Numbered from the stretch's first letter, positions 25,909 through 35,316 are shown. The stretch: DNA of 64,000 nucleotides from Arcicella aurantiaca (GCF_003148625.1 NZ_QGGO01000012.1:41622-105621), one strand, 5' to 3'. Notes: generated from the letters alone by a model not told the origin. Program-made: numbers and translations.

Positions 25909-26283
25909 ATGAAACGAGAAAAAAATCTTGAAACCATGCTTGTCATTACGGTAGGTATGTTGGTATTATATTTTGTATTTAGAGAAAAAACTTGGGCAAA
26001 TAACCTGTTGATTGCTTCTTTAGTCATTGGATTAATTGGTGTTTTTTCAGATTTCTTGAGCGAAAAAGTTGCTTGGGTTTGGGGAAAAATTGCCCATTAT
26101 TTAGGTACTTTCAACTCTTACGTTTTATTGTCAATCATCTTTTTTGTGTTTCTTACGCCAGTAGCGTTTTTATTCAAATTGACTCGTAAAGATTCATTAA
26201 AATTGAAAGCTCAGAAAAATGGTACTGTTTACGAAGAACGCAACCATTTGTATGTAGCAAAAGATGTTGAGAATGTTTGGTAA
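25909..26283 (+). CDS. SxtJ-like membrane protein (124 aa)
   Basis: Three hydrophobic helices (about 9-25, 31-48 and 66-90) and a short hydrophilic tail. LLIASLVIGLIGVFSDFLSEKVAWVWGKIAHYLG and the VLLSIIFFVFLTPVAFLFKL segment are typical of the SxtJ family found with SxtI-type carbamoyltransferases. It sits downstream of the DUF5989 gene, completing the trio. Function of the family is not established. Confidence 0.82.
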   Translation: MKREKNLETMLVITVGMLVLYFVFREKTWANNLLIASLVIGLIGVFSDFLSEKVAWVWGKIAHYLGTFNSYVLLSIIFFVFLTPVAFLFKLTRKDSLKLKAQKNGTVYEERNHLYVAKDVENVW

Positions 26284-26369
26284 TATGTAGGTTTTAGGAA
26301 TTAGTTGTTAGGTTTTAGATTTAATCGGTTACTAACACCTAATACCCAATCCCTAATACCTAAATTAAA

Positions 26370-27305
26370 ATGATAAAAATAATCATACCTCTTTATAACG
26401 ACTGGGAAGCTCTCGATTTATTACTTCAAGAAATAAAAAAGAGCGTCTCAGTCGAATTGTTTTCTAAGTTATCGTTCGTAATTGTGGACGATTGCTCTTC
26501 CGTAGATTGTGACATAACTCAATTTTCTTCCTATAATTTATCCATTATCAGGCTTTGGCGTAATGTTAGCCATCAAAAAGCTATTGCATTAGGACTTTCT
26601 TATTTAACGCAAGAGTCTGATTTTGAGAAGGTTATCGTTATGGATTCTGACGGGGAAGATAAACCCGCTGATATTCAACGTCTTTACGAAGCTTCTTTGA
26701 AAGAACCCAATAAAATTATTTTTGCTCAACGTGCCAAACGTAGCGAAGGTTTAGTGTTTAGAATTGGCTACTCTGTTTATAAATTTCTTTTTGGATTATT
26801 GACAGGCAAAGTCATTGAATTTGGCAATTTTAGTATTTTACCATTCCGACAAGCACAAAAGTTAGCCTATGTTTCTGAGATTTGGAATCATTTTCCGGGA
26901 GGAATTATTCGCTCAAAATTACCTTATTCGTCCATTCCCATTGAAAGAGGAACACGCTTAGCGGGTAAATCAAAAATGAACTTTGTTTCTTTGGTTCTTC
27001 ATGGTTTAAGTGCGGTTTCGGTTCATCTTGACACTGTTGCGGTAAGAATCCTGATTGGGTCTTTATGGATGACATTGATGGCAGGTTTAGGAGCAGTAGG
27101 CGTTGTTATCGTGAAACTTTTATCTCCTGCAAATGCTTCGCCAGGTTGGGCAACAACTTTAGTTACTGCTTCGATAATCATTATTTTACAAGCCCTTTTG
27201 AGTTCGCTGTTCCTTATTTTTACCGTATTGAATTACCGAACACAAAAACACTTTATTCCAGCAAAAGAATATTCAGACTTTATCGAAAAAATAGAAGAAG
27301 CGTGA
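26370..27305 (+). CDS. Glycosyltransferase family 2, GtrB/DPM-like (311 aa)
   Basis: N-terminal GT-A domain: IKIIIPLYNDWEALDLLL, VIVDDCSS, and VIVMDSDGEDKPADIQRLY containing the metal-binding Asp pair. Two C-terminal membrane helices at about 220-245 and 258-290 resemble GtrB-type polyprenyl-phosphate glycosyltransferases. The middle GNFSILPFRQAQKL and FPGGIIRSKLPYSSIPIERGTRLAGKSKMN segments fit that group. It probably loads a sugar on undecaprenyl phosphate for surface polysaccharide. It follows the SxtJ-like gene after an 86-bp gap of reiterated words. Confidence 0.88.
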   Translation: MIKIIIPLYNDWEALDLLLQEIKKSVSVELFSKLSFVIVDDCSSVDCDITQFSSYNLSIIRLWRNVSHQKAIALGLSYLTQESDFEKVIVMDSDGEDKPADIQRLYEASLKEPNKIIFAQRAKRSEGLVFRIGYSVYKFLFGLLTGKVIEFGNFSILPFRQAQKLAYVSEIWNHFPGGIIRSKLPYSSIPIERGTRLAGKSKMNFVSLVLHGLSAVSVHLDTVAVRILIGSLWMTLMAGLGAVGVVIVKLLSPANASPGWATTLVTASIIIILQALLSSLFLIFTVLNYRTQKHFIPAKEYSDFIEKIEEA

Positions 27306-27424
27306 AGGAGTTTATGAGTTTAGGAGGAAGTGAGTTTATGAGTATTTAGCAATTTAGCATATAACTTTGAGATTTTTTTCTCCTTTTATCATAAGTATTT
27401 TCGTTTCTTTATCAATAATTAAAC

Positions 27425-28159
27425 ATGAAATTAAGCGTAGTAATTCCTGCCTATAACGAAGAAGAATCTCTTCCAGAAACTTTACGTTCATTGTACGAAA
27501 CGTTAGTAAAACATAATATTGACCACGAAATCTGTGTGACCAATGATAATTCAAAAGACCGTACAGAGCAAGTTTTACAAGATTTACAGAAAGAAATTCC
27601 TACTTTGGTTTATTTCACCAATAAAGGACCTAACGGTTTTGGATATGCAATCAGATATGGTTTAGAGCGTTTCTCGGGTGATTGTGTGGCAGTAATGATG
27701 GCAGATATGTCAGATTCTCCAGACGATTTAGTGAAATATTATAACACCATGATTGAGCAAGACGTTGATGCCGTTTTTGGTAGCCGTTTTATTAAAGGTG
27801 GTGCCGTTTATGATTATCCCAAAGTGAAATTATTAATCAATCGTGTTTCTAATTTTGTGATAAAAATGCTCACAGGAATTAAAACCAACGATACCACAAA
27901 CGCTTTCAAATTATACAAACGAGAAACCATTGAAGGTGTTAAACCTTTCATGTCGGCACACTTTAATCTCACAGTAGAATTACCTTTGAAAGCCTTTGTC
28001 CGTGGTTATTCTTATACTGTTGTACCTAATAGCTGGCAGAATAGAAAGTACGGAAAATCTAACTTAAAGATTAAAGAAATGGGAAGCCGTTACTTATTTA
28101 TTTTGCTCTATTGTATGATTGAAAAATCATTTTCAAGAGGGGATTATATGAAAAAGTAA
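27425..28159 (+). CDS. Glycosyltransferase family 2, dolichyl-phosphate mannose synthase-like (244 aa)
   Basis: Cytosolic GT-A enzyme without membrane helices. MKLSVVIPAYNEEESLPETL is the nucleotide-binding start; CVTNDNSKDRT and VAVMMADMSDSPDDLVKYY (with DxSD in place of the commoner DxD) form the active site; FGSRFIKGG, NDTTNAFKLYKRE and WQNRKYGKSNLKIKEMGSRYL follow. It is the second glycosyltransferase of the region and ends near a convergent membrane-protein gene. Confidence 0.9.
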   Translation: MKLSVVIPAYNEEESLPETLRSLYETLVKHNIDHEICVTNDNSKDRTEQVLQDLQKEIPTLVYFTNKGPNGFGYAIRYGLERFSGDCVAVMMADMSDSPDDLVKYYNTMIEQDVDAVFGSRFIKGGAVYDYPKVKLLINRVSNFVIKMLTGIKTNDTTNAFKLYKRETIEGVKPFMSAHFNLTVELPLKAFVRGYSYTVVPNSWQNRKYGKSNLKIKEMGSRYLFILLYCMIEKSFSRGDYMKK

Positions 28160-28255
28160 AGCATTTTACATGAAACGCCCATCTCAAAACTTTGACATCC
28201 CAAAGGAATGATAAGGCGTTCCATCTGATACAATTTAAAAAAACTGAAATTATAA

Positions 28256-28699
28256 TCAGATGAAAAAATGCTTCAATTCAGACATTTGAAAAATCAAAAA
28301 AGTCATTATAACACCCCAAAACAAGGCAAAAACTAACATTGAAAACAAAATTTTAGGAATTGGCACTTTAAATGAAAGTGCCAATAACGTTCCACCAATT
28401 GGAGTGAAAAATAACGGCGTAAAGCAGGCAATTCCCCAAATTCCCAATTTTTGCCATATTTTCACGGCAAAACGACTTCTCTTTGAAAATAATTTTGGCT
28501 CTGTTTTTCTATATTTTGCCATCAATTTCTGAATTTCTCTTCCTAAAAAAGACATTATTGTTACCATCGACATCATACCGATAATAGAACATATAGCTGT
28601 CTCTTGCCATGTTAGTCCCAGAAAAATTCCTGCAATTGGACCATTAAAAAATTTGATAGCTGTGGCTAAAATAACTGTAAAATATTTACCGAATGGCAT
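28256..28699 (-). CDS. Small integral membrane protein (147 aa), function unknown
   Basis: Four predicted helices: about 8-28, 33-52, 86-108 and 113-138. A basic cytoplasmic loop (REIQKLMAKYRKTEPKLFSKRSR) lies between the second and third. The GIACFTPLFFTPIGGTLLAL segment recalls small multidrug-export or SNARE-associated membrane families, but the match is too weak to name. It is the only minus-strand gene in the polysaccharide region, divergent from the Wzi-like gene. Confidence 0.7.
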   Translation of the reverse strand: MPFGKYFTVILATAIKFFNGPIAGIFLGLTWQETAICSIIGMMSMVTIMSFLGREIQKLMAKYRKTEPKLFSKRSRFAVKIWQKLGIWGIACFTPLFFTPIGGTLLALSFKVPIPKILFSMLVFALFWGVIMTFLIFQMSELKHFFI

Positions 28700-28783
28700 G
28701 GTTTTGGGGTTAGGATACTTAAATAATTCTTATCTTGCGAAGGTATTTATCGCAGGGAAGCTAAGCCCTAACAATTTAAAATT

Positions 28784-30526
28784 ATGTTGAAAAAATTACT
28801 CTTACTTATTTTATTTGTTTGTATATCAGTGTGTTATGATTCAAACGCTCAAAGCTCATTTGCCCCTTTAAATCAGGACTATTACCATCTTATTGACCGT
28901 TACGAAATCAAACGAGGAAAATTTTCTGAAGGTTTTCATACAACTGTTAAGCCATTTACACGCAAAAGTATCGTAGCTTTAGTTGATAGCGTATGGAAAG
29001 ACACCTCAATCTATTTATCACCGCAAGATAAGTTCAATCTCGAATATTTGGAAAATGATAGTTGGGAATGGGCGAAATCCGATTCAGCCGGTAAAAGTCG
29101 TAAGCCAATCTGGAATGTTTTTTACACTAAAAAAAGTGATGCTTATTCCAGTTCTAACGACGTTTTTGATATTCATATTAATCCAGTAGTCAATTTTGAA
29201 GTTGGGACAATCGAAGGCAAAAATGCAACTTCTACAACCCTCAATACTCGTGGTGTTGAAATTAGAGGAATGATAAATCGAAAAGTTAGTTTTTATACTT
29301 TTCTGACAGATAATATTTCTCTAATTCCTGATTATGTTAAAGAATTTGTGGATAAATATAACCAAAACGAACAACGTGTGGCAGGCAGACTTCCCGGTAT
29401 GCCCGGTGAAGGACTCACCAAAGAGTTTCGTCAAGACCCACTCAGTACCGATTTCTTTTCAGCACGTGCTTATATTACTTTCCAAGCTACTAAAAATATC
29501 CAACTTCAATTTGGACATGATAAGAATATTGTCGGGAATGGTTTTCGTTCTTTAATTCTTTCTGATAATGCTGCTCCGTATTTGTTCCTAAAGTTAAACA
29601 CAAATATTGGAAGATTTCAGTATCAAAATATATTCTCTCAATTGGTTTACACAGGTTTTAAACCCAATGACCAGATTTTTCCGAGAAAGTATATGACGAT
29701 GCACCATTTGAGTATCAATATCTCGAAAAAACTCAATATTGGCTTTTCAGAGAGTGTTATTTTTCAAAGAGATAGTACCACAGGAAGTGGCTTTGATTTG
29801 AATTATTTGAATCCTGTCATTTTTTACCGTTTTGTCGAAAGTTTTCAAGGAAGTGCTGATAATGCTTTTTTAGGAATTGATTTTAAGTGGAATTTTGCGA
29901 AGAGATTTTCATTATACGGTCAATTTATGTTGGATGAATTTAACTCTAAACAGTTTTTTAAAGGCACTGGTTTTTGGGCAAATAAATATGCTGTACAGGC
30001 AGGTGTGAAATATATCAATGTTTTTGGAATTGATAATTTAGACTACCAAGCCGAAGTAAATGTGGCTCGTCCATACACTTATAGCCATTACGATGACGCC
30101 AATTATTCTCATTATAATCAGAGTTTGGCTCACCCATTGGGAGCAAATTTTGAAGAATGGTCGCACATAATTCGTTGGCAACCGATTAAAAAATTACAGT
30201 TAACTGGTAGAGTTATTTATGCAAAATTTGGGGAAGACCGTACCACAACTGAAAACTGGGGAGGTGATATTTTAAAAGATTACGATACCAGAAGTAGGAA
30301 AGTGCTTTACGATGACCTCTACGGAAATTACACAGGGCAAGGTAGAAGTACAGTTACCACAATTCTTGATTTTAGAGCTTCGTTCCAAATCAAGCATAAT
30401 TTATTTATCGAAGGGCATTATATGAATAGAAAATACGATAGCTCAGTTGATAAATTAGATTATACCAATACCGTTTCTTCTTTGGGAATTCGTTGGAATG
30501 TACCTGCCAGACAAATGTTTTTCTAA
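28784..30526 (+). CDS. Wzi-like capsule assembly outer-membrane protein (580 aa)
   Basis: A signal peptide at 1-22 (ends SNAQ) precedes an extended N-terminal part and a beta-barrel with alternating aromatic strands. QLQFGHDKNIVGNGFRSLIL and APYLFLKLNTNIGRFQYQN are typical of the Bacteroidota capsule assembly Wzi family. It probably binds or anchors capsular polysaccharide at the outer membrane, consistent with the carbamoyltransferase and glycosyltransferases upstream. It ends 1 bp from the convergent hydrolase gene with no terminator between them. Confidence 0.85.
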   Translation: MLKKLLLLILFVCISVCYDSNAQSSFAPLNQDYYHLIDRYEIKRGKFSEGFHTTVKPFTRKSIVALVDSVWKDTSIYLSPQDKFNLEYLENDSWEWAKSDSAGKSRKPIWNVFYTKKSDAYSSSNDVFDIHINPVVNFEVGTIEGKNATSTTLNTRGVEIRGMINRKVSFYTFLTDNISLIPDYVKEFVDKYNQNEQRVAGRLPGMPGEGLTKEFRQDPLSTDFFSARAYITFQATKNIQLQFGHDKNIVGNGFRSLILSDNAAPYLFLKLNTNIGRFQYQNIFSQLVYTGFKPNDQIFPRKYMTMHHLSINISKKLNIGFSESVIFQRDSTTGSGFDLNYLNPVIFYRFVESFQGSADNAFLGIDFKWNFAKRFSLYGQFMLDEFNSKQFFKGTGFWANKYAVQAGVKYINVFGIDNLDYQAEVNVARPYTYSHYDDANYSHYNQSLAHPLGANFEEWSHIIRWQPIKKLQLTGRVIYAKFGEDRTTTENWGGDILKDYDTRSRKVLYDDLYGNYTGQGRSTVTTILDFRASFQIKHNLFIEGHYMNRKYDSSVDKLDYTNTVSSLGIRWNVPARQMFF

Positions 30527-30527
30527 A

Positions 30528-32066
30528 CTATTTTTCTCCGTATTCAATCGTAGCTTTTGCAGAAGTATTTGATTCATTATGCAGACGGTCGAATGAAGTA
30601 ACGTGGTACACATAACCACGAGCTTTTTCGGCGGTAGAATCTGTGAATGTATTTTGTCTGCCAACATAAAGCATTTTATCAACTCTTTGAAAGTCAGGCG
30701 TTTCAGCTCTTTCAAAACGATAAACTGCAAAGTAGGTATTTTCATTTCCATCACTTGCAGTTTCACCAGGCTGCCAAGTTAATATCGGGTTGCCAATTTC
30801 ATTCCGTGTCAAAAAGACTTTCTTTGGGGCTGTTGGCGGGATATTATCTTTCCACGGCATAGCAGGAATGATGGCAGGCTTTCTGTAAAAATCTGTTCTT
30901 AATGAATCTTGAAAACCACCATAATTTTCGGTTAAAGATTTTGAGCTGAAGAATAAACCACCATCAATTTGTGGGTATTGGCGGTCGAGCCGAATCTGGG
31001 CAGGAGCTTCTGTTAAACTCCAACCTGCTTTTATTTTATAAACGCCATGACCAATGTATAGGTGTTTTCCAAAAGCATTTTCCATCCACCATTTTGATAA
31101 TTCTTTATAAGGAACTTTGGCATGATAACGGTCAAAATAAATCTGAGGAGCAATATAATCTATCCAACCTTGCGATAACCATTTACGAGTATCAGCGTAT
31201 AAATGTCCAAAAGAAGTTTGTCCTGCTTGTGTGCGTGAGCCTTCGGGCGTATTTGAGCTATAATTTTTCCAAACGCCAAACGGACTAATCCCAAATTTAA
31301 CGTGTGGTTTCGTTTTCTTGATAGCATCACTGATTTGAGAAATCAAAATATCTGTATTATTTCTTCTCCAATCTTCAATATTAGTAAAACCGTTACTATA
31401 TTTTCTAAAAGTAGCTTCATCTTTTAGCGTTTGCCCCGGCACTTGGTACGGATAAAAATAATCATCAAAATGAATACCGTCAATATCGTAATGTTTTACA
31501 ATATCGAGAACTACGTTGGTGATGTATTCTCTTACTTCTGGAATACCAAAATTGAGTAATTTTTGACCGTCATAAGTCAGCATCCATTCTGGTTTTCGGT
31601 TACTGATATGGTCAGGAGTGACGCTGGTTGCCCGTCTGAAAGTAGCACGATTTAGATTTAACCAAGCGTGAAATTCTAAATTACGGTCGTGGGCTTCCGT
31701 AACCATAAAACTGAGAGGGTCGTAAAAAGGATTGGGAAATTTGCCTTGTTGTCCTGTCAAAAACTCAGACCAAGGTTCAACACTACGGGCATAATACGAA
31801 TCACAAGCATCTCTAACTTGAACCATTACTGCGTTCAGGTTAGAGCGTTTGTGTTCGTTTAAAATACGAATAAAATCGAGTTTTTGTTGGTCAGAGTCAT
31901 GTTCGCCACGCTTGGGCCAGTCAATATTTTCAACGGTAGCAATCCACACCGCCCGAAATTCATGTTTAGGCGGATTACTTAATTGACGGTTTTTTTGGGC
32001 GTGACAACTAAGGGAAATAAATAGTATTAAGAGTAAAGTTTTAATAACTTTTTGTAGCATAATCAA
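30528..32066 (-). CDS. Secreted GHL10-family glycoside hydrolase-like protein (512 aa)
   Basis: Signal peptide (ending SLSCHAQ, about 1-24, with a possible lipobox-like Cys). The TIM-barrel GHL10 (old DUF187) domain covers about 35-360: FRAVWIATVENIDWP, NLNAVMVQVRDACDSYY, EFHAWLNLNRATF, YDIDGIHFDDYFYPY, WIDYIAPQIYFDR. A fibronectin-III-like C-terminal module covers about 405-510. It likely trims polysaccharide or peptidoglycan outside the cytoplasm. A start two codons later (MLQKVIK) is equally possible. Confidence 0.92.
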   Translation of the reverse strand: MIMLQKVIKTLLLILFISLSCHAQKNRQLSNPPKHEFRAVWIATVENIDWPKRGEHDSDQQKLDFIRILNEHKRSNLNAVMVQVRDACDSYYARSVEPWSEFLTGQQGKFPNPFYDPLSFMVTEAHDRNLEFHAWLNLNRATFRRATSVTPDHISNRKPEWMLTYDGQKLLNFGIPEVREYITNVVLDIVKHYDIDGIHFDDYFYPYQVPGQTLKDEATFRKYSNGFTNIEDWRRNNTDILISQISDAIKKTKPHVKFGISPFGVWKNYSSNTPEGSRTQAGQTSFGHLYADTRKWLSQGWIDYIAPQIYFDRYHAKVPYKELSKWWMENAFGKHLYIGHGVYKIKAGWSLTEAPAQIRLDRQYPQIDGGLFFSSKSLTENYGGFQDSLRTDFYRKPAIIPAMPWKDNIPPTAPKKVFLTRNEIGNPILTWQPGETASDGNENTYFAVYRFERAETPDFQRVDKMLYVGRQNTFTDSTAEKARGYVYHVTSFDRLHNESNTSAKATIEYGEK

Positions 32067-32102
32067 GTAAGGAATGTACAGCGACTATGCAAGTTATTAA
32101 AT

Positions 32103-32798
32103 TTATTCTTCAATAGAAAACATATAGCCTACGCCTTTTAACGTTTTGATGTATTGTTCTGGGATTTTTTCACGCAGTTTACGGATATGTACATCAACCG
32201 TTCTTTCTACAACATAGACATCTACACCCCAAACTTTCTCTAATAATTCGTCACGATTAAAGACCTTATTTGGGTGTTTTGCCAAGAAGTACAATAGTTC
32301 AAATTCTTTCTTGGGCATCACTAATGGATTACCATTATTGAGAACGCTATAATTGGTACGATTGATTGTTAAAAGTCCTATTTCAATTAATGAATCGCTT
32401 TCAACCTGTTGTGTATCTCTACGAAGAATTGCCTTAATTCTACTCACTAAAGCACGTGGTTTGATGGGTTTAACGATGTAATCATCAGCACCTACGTCAA
32501 ATGCAGCGACTTCTGTATATTCTTCTGCACGAGCTGTAAGGAATAAAATATACGTATCTTTAAATTCAAGGATTTGTCTTATCTGACGAGCCGTCTCGAT
32601 GCCATCTTGACGAGGCATCATTACATCTAACAGTATTAAATCTGGTTTGAAATCCTTTGCAACCTCTAAAGCTTGGATACCATCATTTGCCGAAGCGGTC
32701 TCGAAACCTTCCTTGTTAAGGTTGTATTCCAATAATTCAATGATGTCTGGGTCGTCATCAACTAATAGAATTTTGGGGGTAGGTAAAGCGTTTGCCAT
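32103..32798 (-). CDS. OmpR/PhoB-type response regulator (231 aa)
   Basis: With start MANALPTPKILLVDDDPD: receiver domain with acidic VDDDPD, phospho-Asp in LILLDVMMPRQDG, Thr in FLTARAEEYTE and Lys in IVKPIKPRAL. The C-terminal winged helix has VFNRDELLEKVWG and VDVHIRKLREKIPEQYIKTLKGVGYMF. It resembles PhoB/RprY-like regulators. No kinase is adjacent. A five-codon longer start is possible. It is divergent from the second DUF6934 cassette. Confidence 0.95.
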   Translation of the reverse strand: MANALPTPKILLVDDDPDIIELLEYNLNKEGFETASANDGIQALEVAKDFKPDLILLDVMMPRQDGIETARQIRQILEFKDTYILFLTARAEEYTEVAAFDVGADDYIVKPIKPRALVSRIKAILRRDTQQVESDSLIEIGLLTINRTNYSVLNNGNPLVMPKKEFELLYFLAKHPNKVFNRDELLEKVWGVDVYVVERTVDVHIRKLREKIPEQYIKTLKGVGYMFSIEE

Positions 32799-32939
32799 AT
32801 TGAAGTTTATCATTACATTACAAAGTTAGCTACCTCAATGTTACGGAATTGTTAAATGTGGATGAAGGAAGCAAACAGCTTTTTTTATTTTAATCGTATT
32901 TTGTCCTTAAATAGAATTGTCTATTTTATCAAATTTGCT

Positions 32940-32972
32940 TTTGGAAGTTATAAATTTAACTCATTATCTTTG
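32940..32972 (+). promoter_or_regulatory. Promoter of the second DUF6934 cassette
   Basis: TTTG (32940-32943), a 21-base spacer and TATCTTTG (32965-32972) fit the Bacteroidota consensus; the start codon ATG is at 32991. Confidence 0.7.
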
Positions 32973-32990
32973 AGATAATTGAAAAGCTAC

Positions 32991-33464
32991 ATGAAAATAG
33001 AAAAATATCAGTTAGAAACTACCAATGATGGACTAAAATACTTTTTTGATAGTATTGGAAAAACAACTATTGAGAAAATAGTATATTATCAACAATTTCC
33101 ATCTTCAATAATAATAAAAGTGGGATTACCTCCAGAATTAGAAGTTTATAATTTAGCTTTTGGAGATAGAATTGCTGGAACAGATGATTTTAGTGATAAA
33201 ATGCCGAGTAATAATGGGGATATGGAAAAAGTTTTAGCTACAGTTGTGGATACTACTTTTTATTTTTGGAAAAAATATCCCCAAGCTAATCTATTTCTTA
33301 CGGGAAGTTCTATCAGTAGAACATATCTTTACCAAAAGAAAATAGAACGCTATTGGGACGAAATTACTGAAGTTGCATACGTTGCAGGACGATTTGATTC
33401 TCAATTTGAATTATTTGAAAAGGGAAAAAATTATGATGCTTTTTTGATAATCCGCAAAAGATAG
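32991..33464 (+). CDS. DUF6934-like protein, copy 2 (157 aa)
   Basis: Diverged paralogue of 4324-4803. Shared stretches are MKIEKY, FDSIGKTTIEKIV, LPPELEVYNLAFGD, SNNGDMEKVLATVVDTT, FWKKYPQANLFLTGS and a late SRTYLYQKKIERYWDEI. The start at 32991 is preferred over an in-frame TTG four codons upstream because it follows the promoter at normal distance and aligns with the other copy. It is first gene of a two-gene cassette with a 62-residue partner 13 bp downstream. Function unknown; a toxin-antitoxin-like role is inference. Confidence 0.82.
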   Translation: MKIEKYQLETTNDGLKYFFDSIGKTTIEKIVYYQQFPSSIIIKVGLPPELEVYNLAFGDRIAGTDDFSDKMPSNNGDMEKVLATVVDTTFYFWKKYPQANLFLTGSSISRTYLYQKKIERYWDEITEVAYVAGRFDSQFELFEKGKNYDAFLIIRKR

Positions 33465-33477
33465 TTATTTTAGTATC

Positions 33478-33666
33478 ATGAAAACGGCAACACTAAATAC
33501 GAAGTCAAACAAAATGTCCATAAGAAGCGTTTATGAGACTAAACTTAATAAAGTTAAAGAGAAAAACCTTTTTAATGAACAATTTGACCATGCTCAAAAA
33601 ATATTTTCAGATTCTATTTTTTCAAAGGAAGTATTGGATATAATAAATAAAGAACACAATAAATAG
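33478..33666 (+). CDS. Small partner protein of DUF6934 cassette, copy 2 (62 aa)
   Basis: Starts MKTATLNTKS, like the copy-1 partner MKTANRNIKS, and continues with a basic helix (LNKVKEKNLFNEQFDHAQKI) and a C-terminal VLDIINKEHNK that parallels IMTKINKKSSVS. Conserved position, size and N-terminus across two cassettes show it is a true gene. Probable antitoxin or chaperone-like partner of the DUF6934 protein, by inference only. Confidence 0.72.
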   Translation: MKTATLNTKSNKMSIRSVYETKLNKVKEKNLFNEQFDHAQKIFSDSIFSKEVLDIINKEHNK

Positions 33667-33703
33667 TAAAAAATACTTATAATTGTTCTAAAGGTATATA
33701 ATG

Positions 33704-33738
33704 AAAAATGCCTCTGTATAACAAACAAAGGCATTTTT
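33704..33738. terminator. Bidirectional terminator between DUF6934 cassette and gpmI
   Basis: AAAAATGCCTCTGT (33704-33717) pairs with ACAAAGGCATTTTT (33725-33738), one G-U pair, between convergent genes. Confidence 0.85.
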
Positions 33739-33746
33739 GTTAAAAT

Positions 33747-35273
33747 CTATACCAAACTCAAACCAGTCATAATGGCAGGTTTTTCGATACCCATTAATTC
33801 TAAAACGGTAGGAGCAATATCTCCTAATTTACCACTTCTAACAGCTTTTTTATCTTTGTCAATCAAAATACACGGCACAAGATTTAAACTGTGTTGTGTA
33901 TTTGGTGAACCATCATCATTAATCATATAATCAGCATTTCCGTGGTCGGCTAATACAATTACAGAATAATCACTTCCGATGGCAGCGGTTACTACTTCTC
34001 CTAATGATTCATCAACGGCTTCACAAGCTGCAACTACTGCCTTAAAGTCTCCCGTATGACCCACCATGTCTGGGTTGGCAAAGTTCAAACAAACGAAATC
34101 AGCTTCTCCTTTTTTCAGAGCAGGAACTAACGAATCACGAACATCATAAACGGACATTTCTGGTTGTAAATCGTAAGTGGCTACTTTTGGAGAATTTGAT
34201 AACAGACGGCTTTCTCCTTCGAATAATTCGTTACGTCCACCCGAAAAGAAGAATGTTACGTGAGGGAATTTTTCGGTTTCTGCAATTCTGATTTGTGTTT
34301 TACCTGCATTCGCAATCACTTCTCCTAAAGTTGAAGGCAAGTTGCTATCATCAAAAATTACGTTTACATTCTTGAACGATTTATTGTAATTGGTCATTGT
34401 ATAATACTTAATGTCCAATGTTTTCATGCCATTTTCTGGGAAATCTTCTTGCGTAAGTGCTTTCGTGATTTCTTGCGGACGGTCGGTACGGTAGTTAAAA
34501 CAAAGCACTACATCTCCATCTTTAATGGTTGCGATAGGTTCATTGTTTTTAGTAACAACAATCGGTTTGATAAATTCGTCGGTGATACCCGCAGCGTAAG
34601 ATTCTTGCATTAAAGCAACAATTCCTTCATCACAAACAGGAACGCCTTCGCCTTTCACCATTACGTCGTAAGCCTCTTCGATACGTTCCCAACGGTTATC
34701 TCTGTCCATTGCATAATAACGCCCCGTTACGCTGGCAATTTTACCCACAGAAGTTTTCAAGAAACTCTGTAAATCACCAATAAAACCAACGCCCGATTTA
34801 GGGTCACAGTCACGTCCATCTGTAAAAGCATGGATGAAAACGTTTTCTAAATCATTGTCTTTGAATACATTACAAAGAGCTTTTACGTGATTGATGTGTG
34901 CATGAACACCTCCGTCAGACACTAAGCCAATTAAATGTACAGGTTTATTATTTTCTTTTGCATATTTGATAGCTTCAACAAAAACGGGTTCATGACGAAG
35001 CGTATCTTGCTCAATGGCATCATTCAAACGTACCAAACTTTGTTTTACAGTACGTCCAGCTCCTAAGTTCATGTGTCCCACTTCTGAGTTTCCGAACTGT
35101 CCTTCTGGCAAGCCCACTTCTGGACCAAAAGTTACGAGTGTGCTGTTAGGATAATTCGCAATTAACGAATCATAAAAAGGAGTTTTGGCTGCAATAATGG
35201 CAGAACGGTCTTCATAACCTTTCTCGGCAATTCCCCAACCGTCTAAAATGACTAAAATTACTTTTTTGCTCAC
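33747..35273 (-). CDS. gpmI: 2,3-bisphosphoglycerate-independent phosphoglycerate mutase
   Basis: Glycolytic enzyme interconverting 3- and 2-phosphoglycerate, alkaline-phosphatase superfamily, two metal ions. The 508-residue length is typical. ILDGWG with metal ligand Asp11, catalytic Ser63 in GNSEVGHMN, HAFTDGRDCDP, GRYYAMDRDNRWER, CFNYRTDRPQEIT, FANPDMVGHTGD and LADHGNADYMI are all present. It stands alone, ended by a shared terminator. Confidence 0.98.
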   Translation of the reverse strand: MSKKVILVILDGWGIAEKGYEDRSAIIAAKTPFYDSLIANYPNSTLVTFGPEVGLPEGQFGNSEVGHMNLGAGRTVKQSLVRLNDAIEQDTLRHEPVFVEAIKYAKENNKPVHLIGLVSDGGVHAHINHVKALCNVFKDNDLENVFIHAFTDGRDCDPKSGVGFIGDLQSFLKTSVGKIASVTGRYYAMDRDNRWERIEEAYDVMVKGEGVPVCDEGIVALMQESYAAGITDEFIKPIVVTKNNEPIATIKDGDVVLCFNYRTDRPQEITKALTQEDFPENGMKTLDIKYYTMTNYNKSFKNVNVIFDDSNLPSTLGEVIANAGKTQIRIAETEKFPHVTFFFSGGRNELFEGESRLLSNSPKVATYDLQPEMSVYDVRDSLVPALKKGEADFVCLNFANPDMVGHTGDFKAVVAACEAVDESLGEVVTAAIGSDYSVIVLADHGNADYMINDDGSPNTQHSLNLVPCILIDKDKKAVRSGKLGDIAPTVLELMGIEKPAIMTGLSLV

Positions 35274-35316
35274 GATATTATTATTTTTTGGAATACGCTT
35301 TTTTAATTGTGATTGA

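Noticed and set aside
30971..31288. 105-residue ORF antisense to the GHL10 gene
   Set aside because: Shadow of a conserved TIM-barrel coding region.
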